This document shows positions 15,577 to 24,003 of a stretch of 60,587 nucleotides of DNA, piece by piece. A program made the translations under genes and the position numbers. The DNA is from Nitrospiraceae bacterium UBA2166 (GTDB taxonomy: Bacteria; Nitrospirota; Nitrospiria; Nitrospirales; UBA2166), in assembly GCA_002328825.1 (NCBI GenBank), contig DCWI01000097.1, positions 1 to 60,587 of the forward strand, read 5' to 3'. The notes under the pieces are model-generated. The model saw only the letters and a program-made list of their open reading frames with translations. It ran no database searches and was not told the origin of the DNA. Each line of letters begins with the position of its first letter. Position 1 is the stretch's first letter.

Positions 15577-15589
15577 GTAGAGTGTGATG
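15564..15589 (+). promoter_or_regulatory. Hairpin spanning the trpC stop codon
   Basis: CATCGCACTCT and AGAGTGTGATG pair over 11 positions (one G-U) around the loop AGGT. No T run follows, so it is not a classical terminator. It may stabilise the trp mRNA end or hide the start of the small ORF at 15584. Confidence 0.5.
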
Positions 15590-15877
15590 AAAACTACATC
15601 CAAGTTTGTTGAGCAGGTAGTCCTGCCGCTCAACGATGTGTATCAATGTGGACACCTTCCTCAATTTGTTTACTCATCTGGTGAGAGTTTGCTTTGTGAT
15701 CACTGCGAAGAATCGTTTGGTGTTGATCGATCAGACCCATTCAGTGCAGATGTGATTTTCAGAAGAGAAAATCTGCTACCTTTTCTGCTGAAAAAAATGA
15801 TTTACTGGTCCATGGCCACGGCCTATTTTGAGAGTTCCAGCCGCAGAAATAGCCCTTGTAATATATTCTTTTGCTAA
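15584..15877 (+). CDS. Small ORF after trpC, coding status doubtful
   Basis: An open frame of 97 codons starting GTG-ATG, with the start inside the right arm of the trpC hairpin. The first 65 residues look protein-like and include a single CDHC pair. The remainder runs antisense over the end of thiD and looks like read-through of non-coding sequence. It has no recognisable family and only a weak ribosome binding site. It may be a small unknown gene, a remnant or chance. Confidence 0.25.
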   Translation: MMKTTSKFVEQVVLPLNDVYQCGHLPQFVYSSGESLLCDHCEESFGVDRSDPFSADVIFRRENLLPFLLKKMIYWSMATAYFESSSRRNSPCNIFFC

Positions 15878-16579
15878 TCGTGACGCGGAAAGAGGAGGTT
15901 TGCCACGCGCGAGATGTGCGGCAATAGCTGAGGCGAAGGTGCAGCCGGTTCCGTGGGTATTTGTCGTTGTGATTCGGGGCGCTGGTAACGAGGTTATATG
16001 TTGACCATCGTAAAACAAGTCTTCGCTCAGAGGGCCTTTTCCATGTCCTCCCTTAAGCACCACTGTCTTTGATCCTAAATCAAAGAGCCTCTTGCATGCA
16101 TCGTTTTTTTTCGTCTCAACATCGTCTGCTGAAATATCAAGTAATATTGCTGCCTCAGGAATGTTGGGGGTAATCACGGCTGCAAGCGGAATTAACCTAG
16201 TCTTGAGCACGTCGATGGCTTTAGGCTCTAGTAGTGTTTCTCCACTTTTGGACACCATGACAGGATCGACCACAATGGGCAATGAGTGATGGGTTCGAAA
16301 ATAGTCAACAACAGTAACAATGATCTCTGGTTGGCTTAACATGCCGGTTTTAACACTTCGGATGGAAAGATCAGCAAAGACTGTCTCCATTTGAATACGG
16401 ACAAACGATGGAGGGAGATTATAGATGTCACGCACTTCTTTAGTGTTCTGTGCGGTCAGTGCAGTAATTATAGATGCTCCGTAGACACTAAGTGCAGCGA
16501 AAGTTTTTAAGTCCGCCTGAATACCTGCTCCTCCGCTGCTGTCTGAGCCAGCGATGGTTAACGCGATGGGAGTGGGCAT
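15776..16579 (-). CDS. thiD: Hydroxymethylpyrimidine (phosphate) kinase
   Basis: ThiD phosphorylates hydroxymethylpyrimidine and its phosphate in thiamine synthesis and salvage. The 267-residue ribokinase-fold protein has the substrate loop GSDSSGGAGIQAD (9-21), VDPVMVSKSG, and the anion hole and catalytic cysteine in NTHGTGCTFASAI near 209-221. It overlaps the end of thrH by 22 bases. No TPP riboswitch is seen, which fits its being second in the transcript. Confidence 0.95.
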   Translation of the reverse strand: MPTPIALTIAGSDSSGGAGIQADLKTFAALSVYGASIITALTAQNTKEVRDIYNLPPSFVRIQMETVFADLSIRSVKTGMLSQPEIIVTVVDYFRTHHSLPIVVDPVMVSKSGETLLEPKAIDVLKTRLIPLAAVITPNIPEAAILLDISADDVETKKNDACKRLFDLGSKTVVLKGGHGKGPLSEDLFYDGQHITSLPAPRITTTNTHGTGCTFASAIAAHLARGKPPLSASRLAKEYITRAISAAGTLKIGRGHGPVNHFFQQKR

Positions 16580-17193
16580 TGAAGAGAGGCAGCCTTATCT
16601 AACTGCGCCCGTAGCTCAGCGTAGGTTTGTGTTACGGGGAAGTTCGGGAATTCTTGAATGATAGACTCAGGTGGCCGAAAGAATATTCCCTTATCTGCAG
16701 ACTGCAACATGGTCGTATCGTTATAGGAGTCTCCGGCAGCTAAGACGTAGAAGTTCAATCCTTTAAATGCCATGACTGCTTTTCTCTTCTGATCGTGTTG
16801 ACGTAGGTGATATTGGTGAATTCGACCATCGGGATCAATTTCAAGAGAATGACTAAACAATGTTGGGTAGTTGAGTTTGTTCATTAAGGGTTTAATAACC
16901 TCATAAAAGGTGTCAGACAGGATCACCACTTGATAAGTTTCGCGTAAGGAATTCAAAAACTCATTCGCTCCTTCAAGTGGGTTCAGTGTGTTGACAGCAG
17001 CGTGAATGTCTTGCAAGCGCAACGAATGCACATCCAAAATTTGCAATCTCTTTCTCATCAGGACATCATAGTCTGATATGTCTCTGGTTGTGAGACGAAA
17101 GTCATCTATTTGTGTAGCTTCAGCAAGAGAAATCCAAATTTCAGGTACTAATACCCCTTCAAGGTCTAAGCATACAATAACAGGTTGTTTCAT
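16558..17193 (-). CDS. thrH: ThrH-type HAD phosphatase (phosphoserine phosphatase / phosphoserine:homoserine phosphotransferase)
   Basis: A HAD protein of the ThrH group, which hydrolyses phosphoserine and can pass the phosphate to homoserine. The start at 17193 gives 211 residues, close to the known size of about 205, and has GAGAGGAAG as ribosome binding site; an upstream TTG is less likely. Motif I is CLDLEGVLVPEIW (8-20), typical of ThrH, motif II includes ILSDT and the end motif is GDSYNDTTML. It overlaps thiD. A 7-3-7 inverted repeat upstream may be its operator. Confidence 0.88.
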   Translation of the reverse strand: MKQPVIVCLDLEGVLVPEIWISLAEATQIDDFRLTTRDISDYDVLMRKRLQILDVHSLRLQDIHAAVNTLNPLEGANEFLNSLRETYQVVILSDTFYEVIKPLMNKLNYPTLFSHSLEIDPDGRIHQYHLRQHDQKRKAVMAFKGLNFYVLAAGDSYNDTTMLQSADKGIFFRPPESIIQEFPNFPVTQTYAELRAQLDKAASLQCPLPSR

Positions 17194-17246
17194 TAATAAC
17201 GCTTCCTCTCGCAAGCATCTTAGTCAAGAAATGTTTTCGCTAGCAA

Positions 17247-17263
17247 ATAACATTAGATGTTAT
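17247..17263. promoter_or_regulatory. Perfect 7-3-7 inverted repeat in the thrH/ccsA divergent region
   Basis: ATAACAT, TAG, ATGTTAT form a perfect dyad. On the minus strand it overlaps TATAAC (17264-17259), a -10-like box for thrH. The form suits a dimeric repressor, but no regulator gene is nearby. Confidence 0.35.
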
Positions 17264-17307
17264 ACCACAAATGTTGAGGAAATTGATGTTCCCAATATCT
17301 ATGCATA

Positions 17308-17337
17308 TTGAGGCAAAACACGTAGATATGGTAGTAT
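17308..17337 (+). promoter_or_regulatory. Probable promoter of the ccsA-hem operon
   Basis: TTGAGG and TAGTAT are separated by 18 bases, with TG placed as an extended -10. The 11-mer TATGGTAGTAT is identical to the one before ftsH. It lies about 60 bases before the likely ccsA start. Confidence 0.45.
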
Positions 17338-17384
17338 TTCGTCCCTTTCTAGGCGTATGTAGCGATTCGGAGAACAGGAAAAAA

Positions 17385-17426
17385 ATGGCTAAAGAAAGGC
17401 AACGAGCATCCCATATTTTGAGCTAA
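17385..17426 (+). CDS. Possible 13-codon leader ORF overlapping the ccsA start
   Basis: ATG at 17385 follows AGGAAAAAA, so it has a usable ribosome binding site. It encodes 13 residues (MAKERQRASHILS) ending at TAA. It overlaps the likely ccsA start in another frame. It may be a leader peptide, or the true N-terminus of CcsA interrupted by a one-base shift. Confidence 0.3.
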   Translation: MAKERQRASHILS

Positions 17427-18181
17427 CACTTATCGTATATTTTTTCGGTGCAGGGCTCTTTGTTATCTCCCTTGCTGTTCGAACCGAAATCTTGTCAAGC
17501 CTTGCAATTGGCATGACGGCCTTTGGGTTTGTTCTCCATTCAGCTACTCTCCACACCCATCTGTTTGGAACTGATCACGCTGCACTGAGTAGTCTCTTCG
17601 ATGTCATGGTCTTTTTTGCATGGGGGCTTATTCTCACCTTTCTGATCGTCGAATATGTTAATCGGACTCCTGTTCTTGGATCATTTGTTCTTCCTCTTGC
17701 AGTGCTTGCATTAATTTTTGCGGCAACCGTTAGAGAAGATCTGCAGGTACTCAAACCTGTCCTTTCGAATATCTGGCTGCATGTGCTTATGATCGTTTCA
17801 GGCACCGTCGCCTTTGCTTTAGCATTTGCAGCAAGCGTCATGTATCTTCTCCAAGAGCGTCTTTTAAAATTAAGGCGATTTAGTCCAATGTATCATAAGC
17901 TTCCCCCTTTGGATTTTCTTGACGATCTTAACCGAAAATCAATTCTCCTTGGATTTCCGTTACTCACATTTGGCATTGCAGCAGGGGCGGTATGGGAAAA
18001 TTTTTCCTCTGGGTCTTACTGGAATTGGGATCCGAAGGAAATTTCCACTGCTCTGACTTGGGTCTTTTATCTCATGGTTTTGCTTGGTCGTGTCCTGGTA
18101 GGCTGGCGTGCTAAGCATGCAGCATATCTAACAATGATTGGATTTGCAGGTGTAATCGTTACCTTTGCCAATGTAGAGTAA
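17408..18181 (+). CDS. ccsA: Cytochrome c maturation protein, CcsA/ResC/HemX family
   Basis: A polytopic membrane protein of the haem-handling CcsA family, which delivers haem for cytochrome c assembly (system II) or, in HemX-like members, supports haem synthesis. The tryptophan-rich WNWDPKE motif lies in the C-terminal half with the family's flanking helices. The frame is open from 17393 and encodes a clear first helix (ELTLIVYFFGAGLFVISLAV) before any ATG or TTG start. I therefore place the start at ATC 17408, nine bases after AAAGG, giving 257 residues. TTG 17492 or ATG 17513 would delete the first helix. CcsB is not in the window. hemA starts 34 bases downstream. Confidence 0.85.
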   Translation: MPYFELTLIVYFFGAGLFVISLAVRTEILSSLAIGMTAFGFVLHSATLHTHLFGTDHAALSSLFDVMVFFAWGLILTFLIVEYVNRTPVLGSFVLPLAVLALIFAATVREDLQVLKPVLSNIWLHVLMIVSGTVAFALAFAASVMYLLQERLLKLRRFSPMYHKLPPLDFLDDLNRKSILLGFPLLTFGIAAGAVWENFSSGSYWNWDPKEISTALTWVFYLMVLLGRVLVGWRAKHAAYLTMIGFAGVIVTFANVE

Positions 18182-18215
18182 TCCTGAAGACATCGATCTC
18201 TGAGATCAACAAACT

Positions 18216-19502
18216 ATGCATATTGTCACTGCCGGACTCAATCATAAGACTGCACCGATTAAGGTACGTGAGGGGCTTGCTATATCGAATGGCGATCTTA
18301 GCTGCGTCCTAGCGTCATTGAAAACACTTTCGGCAGTAGAAGAGACGATGCTTCTTTCCACCTGCAATCGGGTTGAACTGTACGGGGCAACACGGGACAT
18401 TGATGCTGCTAGTAAAGAATTACACCAGTTTCTCATTCAGCGAAATCCTATAATTGCTCCTGATCAATTAGCCCAGCATCTATATTTTTTGTCCGACGAT
18501 GATGCGGTACGGCATTTATTCCGAGTTGCGTCAAGTTTGGACTCTATGGTTATGGGAGAACCTCAGATTCTCGGACAGTTTAAAGACGCGATGGAAGCGG
18601 CAGTCTCCCAAGGGTGCACAGGGGTAGTCTTGAATAAAGTTTTAAAAAAAGCCATTTCAGTTGCAAAAAAAGTTCGGACAGACACTCCAATTGGCGAGCA
18701 GGCTGTTTCTGTAAGCTATGCCGCTGTTGAACTTGCGAAGAAATTTTTTCAAAACCTTGCAGAACATTCAGTCATGCTAGTTGGTGCAGGCGAAATGGGA
18801 GAACTTGCTGGCCGACATCTTGTAAATCATGGTGTTCGGCAGGTTATGGTGACTACACGAAACTTTCAGCGGGCCCTTGAGTTTGCAAAACAATTTAAGG
18901 GGGAACCCATTGCATTTGAAACATTTAAAACAAAGCTGCTTCATACAGATATTGTGATCTGTTCAACTGGGGCACCTTATCCCATTGTTACAGCACAGGA
19001 CATGATCAATATCATGCGTATGCGTCAGAATAAACCAATCTGCATCATTGATATAGCTGTTCCACGTGATGTTGAAGATGATGTTCGAGATATTGACGAC
19101 GTCTACCTCTTTAACATTGATGATTTGCAACAAATTGTCACTGTGAATCTTGAAGAACGGCAAAAAGCTGCTCTGACAGCGGAAGCTATTATTCAAGAAG
19201 AAGTTGGAACAATAATGGGATGGATAAAAACACTTGAAACAATTCCCACCATTGTCGCACTAAAAAAGCATGCAGAAGAAATTCAACATGTTGAAGTTGA
19301 GAAAGTTTTGGCGCGTCTTCCCTCTTTATCTGCTGAGGAACGTAAAATTGTTGAAGGACTTGCTTTATCTATTGTGAATAAGCTTCTTCATCGTCCGTTA
19401 GTCACGCTCAAGGAAGAAGCTGCCAATGCCAACAGTGCCATGTATGTGGATGCGACCCGACGACTATTTTCCTTGGATGAGGATCATCGTGGCAACAAAT
19501 AA
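18216..19502 (+). CDS. hemA: Glutamyl-tRNA reductase
   Basis: HemA reduces glutamyl-tRNA to glutamate-1-semialdehyde, the first step of C5-pathway haem synthesis. The 428-residue protein has the catalytic cysteine C50 in STCNRVELYG, GEPQILGQFK (about 114-123), the NADPH-binding VGAGEMGELAGRHL and the C-terminal dimerisation helices. It lies second in the ccsA-hem block. A 13-base palindrome, GATCTC-T-GAGATC, lies at 18195-18207 just before it. hemL is not in the window. Confidence 0.97.
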   Translation: MHIVTAGLNHKTAPIKVREGLAISNGDLSCVLASLKTLSAVEETMLLSTCNRVELYGATRDIDAASKELHQFLIQRNPIIAPDQLAQHLYFLSDDDAVRHLFRVASSLDSMVMGEPQILGQFKDAMEAAVSQGCTGVVLNKVLKKAISVAKKVRTDTPIGEQAVSVSYAAVELAKKFFQNLAEHSVMLVGAGEMGELAGRHLVNHGVRQVMVTTRNFQRALEFAKQFKGEPIAFETFKTKLLHTDIVICSTGAPYPIVTAQDMINIMRMRQNKPICIIDIAVPRDVEDDVRDIDDVYLFNIDDLQQIVTVNLEERQKAALTAEAIIQEEVGTIMGWIKTLETIPTIVALKKHAEEIQHVEVEKVLARLPSLSAEERKIVEGLALSIVNKLLHRPLVTLKEEAANANSAMYVDATRRLFSLDEDHRGNK

Positions 19503-19524
19503 CCTAACCCGATTGTAAGTTGCT

Positions 19525-20454
19525 ATGTCACAAGTTGAATTGAAAATTGGAACTCGGGCAAGCCAACTTGCTCTATGGCAGGCAGAGTGGGTGCGTGCAC
19601 AACTTGAGCAGGATCCAAATGTGAAGGTTTCGTTGCACAAGATCAAAACATCAGGTGACAAGATTCTTGATGTGCCGTTGGCCAAAATTGGAGGCAAAGG
19701 CCTTTTTGTTAAGGAGATAGAGGAGGCTCTCCTCCGAGGAAATGTTGATCTTGCCGTACATAGTATGAAAGATGTTCCAACTGTGTTGCCAGATGCACTT
19801 GAGATTATTGCGATGACTGAACGAGAGGATCCACGAGACGCTATTTGTACTCAATATTCTATTACTGGAATTCATGATCTTCCAACCGGAGCAACCATTG
19901 GTACAAGTAGTCTTAGACGGCAAGCGCAACTCCTTCATCTTCGATCGGATTTTAAAATCTCGATGTTACGAGGCAACCTCGATACGCGATTACGCAAACT
20001 TCAGAATGGCGAATATGAGGCGATTATTGTAGCTGCTGCAGGTGTCAAGCGACTGGGACTAGAAGCTCAAGTAGCTGCCTATTTGTCAGTTGAGAATAGT
20101 CTCCCAGCAATGGGCCAGGGTGTATTAGGTATTGAGTGCCGGCAAGATGATACGGTTGTTCACGATCATATTTCTCGATTAAATCATCCACCCAGTGCGT
20201 ACGCTGTTCTGGCTGAACGAGCTTTTGTTGACCGTCTCGAAGGAGGCTGCCAAGTTCCAATCGGCGCCTATGCTGTAGTTTCCGGTTCTTCCATTCGGCT
20301 GGATGGCCTTGTGTCGAGTGTGGATGGAACACGGATGATTCGAAATTACGTGGAGGGATCAATTAACGAAGCTCGCTCGCTTGGCATAGCGCTGGCTGAA
20401 GAGCTTCTAAGTAAAGGAGCAGATCAGATTCTAAAGGAGCTTTACAACAATTAG
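19525..20454 (+). CDS. hemC: Porphobilinogen deaminase (hydroxymethylbilane synthase)
   Basis: HemC joins four porphobilinogens into hydroxymethylbilane. The 309-residue protein starts KIGTRASQLALWQ and shows GKGLFVKEIE, AVHSMKDVP and GTSSLRRQAQL. The dipyrromethane-attachment cysteine is C242 in EGGCQVPIGA, at the same number as in E. coli. It lies 22 bases after hemA. Confidence 0.98.
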   Translation: MSQVELKIGTRASQLALWQAEWVRAQLEQDPNVKVSLHKIKTSGDKILDVPLAKIGGKGLFVKEIEEALLRGNVDLAVHSMKDVPTVLPDALEIIAMTEREDPRDAICTQYSITGIHDLPTGATIGTSSLRRQAQLLHLRSDFKISMLRGNLDTRLRKLQNGEYEAIIVAAAGVKRLGLEAQVAAYLSVENSLPAMGQGVLGIECRQDDTVVHDHISRLNHPPSAYAVLAERAFVDRLEGGCQVPIGAYAVVSGSSIRLDGLVSSVDGTRMIRNYVEGSINEARSLGIALAEELLSKGADQILKELYNN

Positions 20455-20461
20455 TAGCGCT

Positions 20462-22012
20462 ATGTCAGTAATGCCCTCTATTGTTCATCGGACAGGGCGG
20501 GTCTATCTTGTTGGAGCAGGACCAGGAGATCCAAAACTGTTAACTTTGCGGGGCAAGGAATGTCTCGAGGAAGCGGATGTTGTGATCTATGATTACCTTG
20601 CGAATCCAGCGCTGTTGCGACATGCCACGAAAACAGCTATCGAACTGATCTATGTAGGACGACGAGGTCGAGGCCATTATTTGGATCAAGATGAAATTAA
20701 TGCACTGCTTGTAGCAAAAACTAAAGAAGGGAAGACGGTTCTTCGTTTAAAGGGAGGTGATCCCTTTATTTTCGGTCGAGGAGGGGAAGAGGCTGAATTC
20801 GTTGCTAATGCAGGCATTCCTTTTGAGGTCGTCCCAGGAATCAGCTCAGCGCTTGCATGTCCAGCATATGCAGGTATCCCTATTACTCATCGCAGTCTGG
20901 CTTCTTCGGTGACAATTGTCACAGGACACGAAGACCCTGCAAAGTCTACATCCTTCGTGCCATGGAAATCCTTGGCGCAGAAGAAGGAAACCTTGGTTGT
21001 TTTAATGGGAATGCGCAATCTCTCCAGTATTGTTCGTTCGTTGCTTGATGAGGGAAAGCCTCCAACGACGCCTGTTGCACTTATTAGATGGGGTACACGC
21101 TCTGTTCAGCGTACGGTGATAGGAACGCTTCAAGATATTGTCAAGCTAAGTATCACCGCTAGAATAGATCCACCCGCTATCGTTGTTATTGGAGACGTGG
21201 TCATGCTTCGAGAGAAGTTAAACTGGTACGAGCAACGGCCTTTGTTCGGAAAAAAAATCATGCTGACTCGTGCATTACCTCAGGCACAGGAATGTAGCGA
21301 TCTTCTCTATCGCTATGGAGCTGAAACAGTTGAGTGCCCAACAATTGAAATGATTCCCCCTTCCGATACCACAGAACTCCATCATGCGATTGATAACATT
21401 GACCGATATGATTGGGCCGTGTTTACTAGTGTCAATGGTGTAACTTATTTCATGCGTCATTTATATGATCGAAATCAGGATCTTCGTGTATTGCACAATC
21501 TTCGTATTTGTTGTATCGGCCCCCGAACGGCACAGGAACTTAGAGCCCATGGGCTCATCCCAGATATCGTACCAGAACTTTTTCAAGCTGAGGGCGTTAT
21601 TGATGCGCTGACTCCGCTCGGTTTGAATGGAAAACGCGTGCTAATCCCACGTGCCGAAGTTGCACGGGAAATTCTTCCTGACACTTTTCGTGCGTTGGGT
21701 GCTGAGGTGACAGTGCCAGCTGTCTATCGTACTGTTCAACCAAAACATGATGTTGTGTGGGCAATGGAGATGCTGCGTCGTCATGAGATCTCCGTTATCA
21801 CCTTTACAAGTTCTTCAACGGTCAGGAATTTTGTTGATCTTTTTGGTGGACGTGGCCACGTAGATGAACTGCTTTCGCAAACACGTATTGCAAGTATCGG
21901 CCCAATTACCTCAGGAACGTTGAACGACTTTGGCCTGATGCCAGTCATTACAGCAAAAGAAAATACTATTCCCGCGCTGGTTGCCGCTATTGTGGATTAC
22001 TTTCAAAGCTAA
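20462..22012 (+). CDS. cobA/hemD: Fused uroporphyrinogen-III C-methyltransferase and uroporphyrinogen-III synthase
   Basis: A 516-residue two-domain protein. Residues about 10-250 are a SUMT methyltransferase with VYLVGAGPGDPKLLTLRG, the VIYDYL segment, RLKGGDPFIFGRGGEE and VVPGISSA. This activity makes precorrin-2 for sirohaem and cobalamin. Residues about 262-516 are uroporphyrinogen-III synthase (HemD), with the low conservation typical of that family but the expected VFTSVNGV and TFTSSSTV pairs. Such fusions are known in several bacterial lines. One polypeptide therefore makes uroporphyrinogen III and starts the branch away from haem. The gene is eight bases after hemC. Confidence 0.94.
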   Translation: MSVMPSIVHRTGRVYLVGAGPGDPKLLTLRGKECLEEADVVIYDYLANPALLRHATKTAIELIYVGRRGRGHYLDQDEINALLVAKTKEGKTVLRLKGGDPFIFGRGGEEAEFVANAGIPFEVVPGISSALACPAYAGIPITHRSLASSVTIVTGHEDPAKSTSFVPWKSLAQKKETLVVLMGMRNLSSIVRSLLDEGKPPTTPVALIRWGTRSVQRTVIGTLQDIVKLSITARIDPPAIVVIGDVVMLREKLNWYEQRPLFGKKIMLTRALPQAQECSDLLYRYGAETVECPTIEMIPPSDTTELHHAIDNIDRYDWAVFTSVNGVTYFMRHLYDRNQDLRVLHNLRICCIGPRTAQELRAHGLIPDIVPELFQAEGVIDALTPLGLNGKRVLIPRAEVAREILPDTFRALGAEVTVPAVYRTVQPKHDVVWAMEMLRRHEISVITFTSSSTVRNFVDLFGGRGHVDELLSQTRIASIGPITSGTLNDFGLMPVITAKENTIPALVAAIVDYFQS

Positions 22013-22026
22013 TTAGAAAGGGAAAC

Positions 22027-23007
22027 ATGTCATTTCCTCGTGATAGACTTCGACGGCTTCGAGAAACCTCTTCCCTCAGAAGATTGGTCCGGGAAACTCA
22101 TCTCGCGCCACATCGATTTATTGCTCCAATTTTTGTGGCTGAGGGAAAACAGCTTCGCGAGGAGATCCTTTCAATGCCAGGGCAGTATAGAATTGCGCTT
22201 GATCAGCTTATTGCTGAAATAAGAGAGATTAAGGCTCTTGGAATCTCTGCAGTTTTGCTTTTCGGTGTTCCTGCTCAGAAAGATGAGGAGGGGAGTGGTG
22301 CATGGGATCCAGATGGAATCGTCCCAACCTCTGTCAAAATGATCAAGCAAGCAATTCCAGAAATTCTCGTAATTACCGATGTGTGTATTGATGAATATAC
22401 TTCGCATGGACATTGTGGCTTGGTAAAAGATGGGCGGATTCTCAATGACGAAACTCTCCCTTTGTTGCAGAAAATGGCGTTGGTACATGCCCAAGCCGGA
22501 GCCGACATTGTCGCGCCATCAGATATGATGGATGGACGTGTTCAAGCTGTTCGGAAGGAGCTGGACACGAATGGATTTTTTGATATCCCCATCATGGCGT
22601 ATGCTGCAAAATATGCATCATCTTTCTATGCCCCCTTTCGAGATGCAACGCAAGCGGGTCCGATGTTTGGTGATAGACAATCCTATCAGATGGATGCCGC
22701 AAATAGCCGAGAGGCTATGCGGGAAATTAGAACAGACATTGCTGAAGGTGCGGATATTGTGATGGTCAAACCAGCGTTACCCTACCTTGATATTATCAAT
22801 CGGGCACGACAAGTTGCTCACTTGCCTATCGCAGCGTATCAAGTGAGCGGAGAATACAGTATGATTAAGGCCGCAGCTCAGAAAGGGTGGGATGATGAAG
22901 AGGGTGCCATGATGGAATCTTTGCTAGCCATTCGTCGGGCAGGTGCTGATCTCATCATCACCTACTTTGCAAAAGAGGCAGCTAGATTACTACAACGCGA
23001 GGAATAG
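22027..23007 (+). CDS. hemB: Delta-aminolevulinic acid dehydratase (porphobilinogen synthase)
   Basis: HemB condenses two aminolevulinic acids into porphobilinogen. The 326-residue protein has the Schiff-base lysines in MAYAAKYASSFYAPFR and VMVKPALPYLD. The metal site region reads DVCIDEYTSHGHCG (118-131). The first and third zinc cysteines (C120, C130) are kept, but the middle one is Asp (D122), a mixture of the zinc and magnesium types. AAAGGGA precedes the ATG. The gene lies 14 bases after the cobA/hemD fusion, completing the route to uroporphyrinogen III. Confidence 0.97.
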   Translation: MSFPRDRLRRLRETSSLRRLVRETHLAPHRFIAPIFVAEGKQLREEILSMPGQYRIALDQLIAEIREIKALGISAVLLFGVPAQKDEEGSGAWDPDGIVPTSVKMIKQAIPEILVITDVCIDEYTSHGHCGLVKDGRILNDETLPLLQKMALVHAQAGADIVAPSDMMDGRVQAVRKELDTNGFFDIPIMAYAAKYASSFYAPFRDATQAGPMFGDRQSYQMDAANSREAMREIRTDIAEGADIVMVKPALPYLDIINRARQVAHLPIAAYQVSGEYSMIKAAAQKGWDDEEGAMMESLLAIRRAGADLIITYFAKEAARLLQREE

Positions 23008-23048
23008 CCCCATTCCATCTCCTCCACCGATCGCACCGATCACCTAAC

Positions 23049-23996
23049 ATGTTAATGAAAGTAACAAGAGACCGTGAAAAGATTTCTCGTGCTAACAGTC
23101 CAGTTGTAACTATTGGGAACTTTGATGGCGTACATCTTGGACACCAGGCACTTTTAAAAGAGGTTGTCACGAAAGCAAAAAGCATTGGTGGCGAGTCTAT
23201 AGTGCTCACATTTCACCCTCATCCTCTTGCAGCTATTGCTCCGCATCTCAAACCTCAATTTCTAACGACACTTGACGAAAAACTTTCTCTGTTTGAGCGG
23301 GCAGGAATTATGCACACAATCTGTCTTGAGTTTTCCTCAGCACTCGCAGCAACTCCTCCTGCGACATTTGTAAATGATGTTCTTAATAGGGGCATAGGTG
23401 TTCGCGAGGTGTATGTTGGAAAAACATTTAAATTTGGCAAAGATCGTGCTGGAACAATTGAGGATCTCATACGCTTGGGTCCTGAAATGGGCTTTCACGT
23501 GACTCCTATTCTGTCTGTTCAAATGGAGGGTGAGACTGTGAGTTCTTCAATTATTCGAAAACGTATCCAAGAAGGGCGTGTAGCGGAGGCTGGGCGATTA
23601 TTGGGGCGTCAATACACGATCGCTGGAATTGTTCAAAAGGGTGAGAAAAATGGGTCAGCAATGGGATATCCTACGGCAAATATTCCACTCTCTGTAGATC
23701 GCGTAATTCCTCCAAGTGGGGTGTATGCAACAATCGCAACAATTGATGCTATCCGCTATCATTCGGTGAGTTATATAGGAACCCGTCCAACTTTTCATGG
23801 AACCGAGCAATTACTAGAAGTTCATGTTTTTGATATGGAGGCTGATCTTTACGGCAAGCATATGGTGGTTGGTTTCTCCGAATACGTGAGAGGCGATATG
23901 GTTTTTCCCGATGCAACAAGTCTTGCACGTCAAATTGAAAATGATGTACGGCATGCACATCAAGTTTTGGCTACACCTGGAGCGGAAACCTATTAA
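23049..23996 (+). CDS. ribF: Bifunctional riboflavin kinase / FAD synthetase
   Basis: RibF phosphorylates riboflavin to FMN and adenylates it to FAD. The 315-residue protein has the adenylyltransferase nucleotide site TIGNFDGVHLGH (21-32) and VGKTFKFGKDRAG. The C-terminal riboflavin kinase domain has GYPTANI and the GVYAT segment. There is no clear ribosome binding site. The gene lies 41 bases after hemB and ends eight bases before tilS. Confidence 0.96.
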   Translation: MLMKVTRDREKISRANSPVVTIGNFDGVHLGHQALLKEVVTKAKSIGGESIVLTFHPHPLAAIAPHLKPQFLTTLDEKLSLFERAGIMHTICLEFSSALAATPPATFVNDVLNRGIGVREVYVGKTFKFGKDRAGTIEDLIRLGPEMGFHVTPILSVQMEGETVSSSIIRKRIQEGRVAEAGRLLGRQYTIAGIVQKGEKNGSAMGYPTANIPLSVDRVIPPSGVYATIATIDAIRYHSVSYIGTRPTFHGTEQLLEVHVFDMEADLYGKHMVVGFSEYVRGDMVFPDATSLARQIENDVRHAHQVLATPGAETY

Positions 23997-24003
23997 GGGT
24001 TTT

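Noticed and set aside
17194..17307. TPP riboswitch ahead of thrH-thiD
   Set aside because: No match to the conserved CUGAGA and ACCUGA elements on the thrH strand.
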